DNA of 7,507 nucleotides from NCBI RefSeq assembly GCF_045807065.1, contig NZ_JBJMIE010000689.1:1-7507 (forward strand), in the 5' to 3' direction. This stretch comes from Actinophytocola sp045807065. GTDB taxonomy: Bacteria > Actinomycetota > Actinomycetes > Mycobacteriales > Pseudonocardiaceae. Of the stretch, positions 6,124 to 7,507 are shown one piece after another. The notes below the pieces were generated by a model. It did no database searches. It was not told the origin of the DNA and saw only the letters and a program-made list of their open reading frames with translations. Numbering within the stretch: position 1 is the first letter of the stretch; each line of letters starts with the position of its first letter. A program made the position numbers and the translations under genes.

Positions 6124-7275
6124 ATGTCCCGCAGGTCGATCGGCATCGTCCTCAACGGCGTGACCGGACGCATGGGTTACCGCCAGCATCTGGTCCGCTC
6201 GATCCTGGCCATCCGTGCGGACGGCGGCCTCCCGCTGCCCGACGGCACGGTGCTCTGGCCGGAGCCGGTGCTGGTCGGCCGCAACGAGAGAAAGCTCGCC
6301 GAGATCGCCGGGCAGCACGGGTTGTCCGACTGGACCACGGATCTGCACGCCGCGCTCGCCCGCGACGACGTCGAGATCTACTTCGACGCGCTCACCACCC
6401 AGCGGCGCGAGAAGGCGATCAAGGCGGCGATCGACGCCGGCAAGCACATCTACACCGAGAAACCCCTCGCCATGGACGTCGCGGGCGCACTGGACCTCGC
6501 GCGCGCGGCGACCGCGGCGGGGGTGTGCAACGGCGTGGTGGCGGACAAGATCTTCCTGCCCGGCCTGCGAAAGCTCAAGCGCCTCGTCGACAGCGGCTTC
6601 TTCGGCCGGGTCCTGTCCGTCCGGGCGGAGTTCGGCTACTGGGTGTTCGAGGGCGACTGGCAGCGCGCGCAGCGGCCGTCGTGGAACTACCGGGCCGAGG
6701 ACGGCGGCGGTGTCGCGCTGGACATGTTCCCGCACTGGCACTACGTGCTGGAGAACCTGTTCGGCCCGGTCCGCGCGGTGCAGGCCACGATCCGCACGCA
6801 CATCCCGAAGCGCTGGGACGAGAACGGCGAGGAGTACACGGCGTCGGCCGACGACGCGGCGTACGCGATCTTCGAGCTGGACGGCGGCGTGATCGCCCAG
6901 TTCAACTCCTCCTGGTGCGTCCGGGTGTTCCGGGACGAGCTGGTCGAGTTCCAGGTGGACGGCACGGCGGGCTCCGCGGTCGCGGGGCTGCGCCGCTGCC
7001 GCGCCCAGTCCCGGGTGGCGACCCCGATGGCGGTGTGGGACCCGGATGCGCCGGCGGGCGCCGACGCGCGGGGCGACTGGGCCGAGGTCCCCGACAACGA
7101 GCCCTTCGACAACGGTTTCCGCGTGCAGTGGGAGCGTTTCCTGCGCCACGTCTACGGAGGCGAGCCGTTCCCGTGGGACTTCGCCGCCGCCGCACGGGGT
7201 GTGCAGCTGGCCGAGCTGGGGCTGCGGGCCGCCCGTGAGGGCCGGCGGATAGAGGTACCGGAGCTGTTCCGATGA
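6124..7275 (+). CDS. Gfo/Idh/MocA family NAD(P)-dependent oxidoreductase
   Basis: A 383-residue cytoplasmic dehydrogenase, preceded by AGGAGA 5 nt upstream of the ATG and 12 bp after the ATPase stop. The N-terminal Rossmann fold has an unusual glycine loop, NGVTGRMG at 11-18, closer to the GRMG form of dihydrodipicolinate reductases than to the common GxGxxG loop. The family EKP motif, with a likely catalytic lysine at 113, is at 112-114 (YTEKPLA). The C-terminal substrate domain carries a GGGVALDMFPHWHY stretch at 194-207 where family members place catalytic Asp and His residues. Relatives oxidise or reduce hydroxyls of sugars, inositols and their acids. The direct ATGA overlap with the DUF993 gene suggests sequential reactions. 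The substrate is unknown. Confidence 0.9.
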   Translation: MSRRSIGIVLNGVTGRMGYRQHLVRSILAIRADGGLPLPDGTVLWPEPVLVGRNERKLAEIAGQHGLSDWTTDLHAALARDDVEIYFDALTTQRREKAIKAAIDAGKHIYTEKPLAMDVAGALDLARAATAAGVCNGVVADKIFLPGLRKLKRLVDSGFFGRVLSVRAEFGYWVFEGDWQRAQRPSWNYRAEDGGGVALDMFPHWHYVLENLFGPVRAVQATIRTHIPKRWDENGEEYTASADDAAYAIFELDGGVIAQFNSSWCVRVFRDELVEFQVDGTAGSAVAGLRRCRAQSRVATPMAVWDPDAPAGADARGDWAEVPDNEPFDNGFRVQWERFLRHVYGGEPFPWDFAAAARGVQLAELGLRAAREGRRIEVPELFR

Positions 7276-7507
7276 GTTCCATCGTGCTCCCCGGTGGGGA
7301 GCGCTACGAGCTGCGGGGCGGTGCAGTGGTGGGCGCCGGCCGCACCCCGGCCACCAGCCGCATCGCCTACGCCGCCGCCCACGTGGTGGCCGACCCGTTG
7401 GCGGAGAACGTGCCCGGGGCGCCGGCGGCGCTGGACTGGGACGCGACACTCGCGTTCCGGCACCACCTGTGGCGCCATGGCCTCGGCGTGGCCGAGGCCA
7501 TGGACAC
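7272..7507 (+). CDS. DUF993 family protein, dihydrodipicolinate-synthase-like (partial, cut at right edge)
   Basis: The first 78 residues are visible, starting at an ATG that overlaps the previous stop (ATGA), so translation is probably coupled. Family-typical stretches are RIAYAAAHVVADPL at 30-43, LDWDATLAFRHHLWRHGLG at 54-72 and VAEAMD at 73-78. DUF993 proteins are predicted TIM-barrel enzymes related to dihydrodipicolinate synthase, i.e. class I aldolase-like lyases, and I recall them beside Gfo/Idh oxidoreductases and sugar-phosphate isomerase-like genes. The catalytic lysine would lie beyond the window. A role in carbon-carbon cleavage of the oxidised import product is inference. Confidence 0.82.
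   Translation, partial: MSSIVLPGGERYELRGGAVVGAGRTPATSRIAYAAAHVVADPLAENVPGAPAALDWDATLAFRHHLWRHGLGVAEAMD

Noticed and set aside
6807..6818. GAAGCGCTGG resembling the LacI-type operator core
   Set aside because: It lies in the middle of the oxidoreductase coding sequence, lacks the flanking symmetry of the two upstream sites, and is explained by Lys-Arg-Trp codons.
5296..7449. A long minus-strand open frame opposite the ATPase and oxidoreductase genes
   Set aside because: It is low-complexity Arg/Ala/Gly/Val-rich translation spanning two convincing genes on the plus strand; no motif, and no start signal I trust.
1..7507. tRNA, rRNA, CRISPR array, insertion sequence or phage attachment site
   Set aside because: I found no cloverleaf-like sequence, no regularly spaced repeats, no transposase-like frame and no terminal inverted repeats. 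Coding sequence fills nearly all of the window.

Overview
The window is GC-rich, and the wobble positions of the reading frames are almost always G or C. It uses GTG and ATG starts. It encodes a lipoprotein-type solute-binding protein and a secreted multidomain enzyme, so an actinomycete is the likely source. A Pseudonocardiales-like or Streptomyces-like host is a guess; nothing here fixes the genus. All genes run on the plus strand and look like one operon that continues past the right edge.

Layout. Positions 1-98 may hold the tail of an upstream gene. Positions about 99-224 form a control region: a plausible sigma-70-type promoter (TTGCCG, 18 bp, TAGAGT) and two near-identical 14-bp LacI-type operator half-palindromes 43 bp apart, one on the -35 box and one just past the -10 box. 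The genes follow: (1) 225-3266, a secreted 1013-residue protein with ThuA-like, soluble PQQ-type sugar dehydrogenase beta-propeller, PKD and CBM6-like parts; (2) 3290-4168, an SsuC/TauC-type ABC permease; (3) 4212-5240, an NMT1/THI5-like (SsuA/ThiY fold) solute-binding lipoprotein; (4) about 5320-6111, the matching ATPase; (5) 6124-7275, a Gfo/Idh/MocA NAD(P)-dependent oxidoreductase; (6) 7272 to the right edge, the start of a DUF993 (dihydrodipicolinate-synthase-like) protein. Intergenic gaps are 23, 43, about 79 and 12 bp, and the last pair overlaps by ATGA. I see no internal terminator.

Working model (inference). A LacI-family regulator controls a dissimilation operon. The secreted protein binds and oxidises or remodels a carbohydrate-like compound outside the cell. 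The one-permease ABC importer takes up a small product, and the cytoplasmic oxidoreductase and the DUF993 aldolase-like enzyme break it down. The odd point is that the importer belongs to the sulfonate/nitrate/pyrimidine-precursor class rather than to a sugar class, while every enzyme around it belongs to families usually tied to sugars or polyols. The ligand is unknown and is the main open question. Smaller points of interest are a TTA leucine codon at position 4 of the binding-protein gene and a short open frame that bridges the binding-protein stop and the ATPase start with 4-bp overlaps at both ends.
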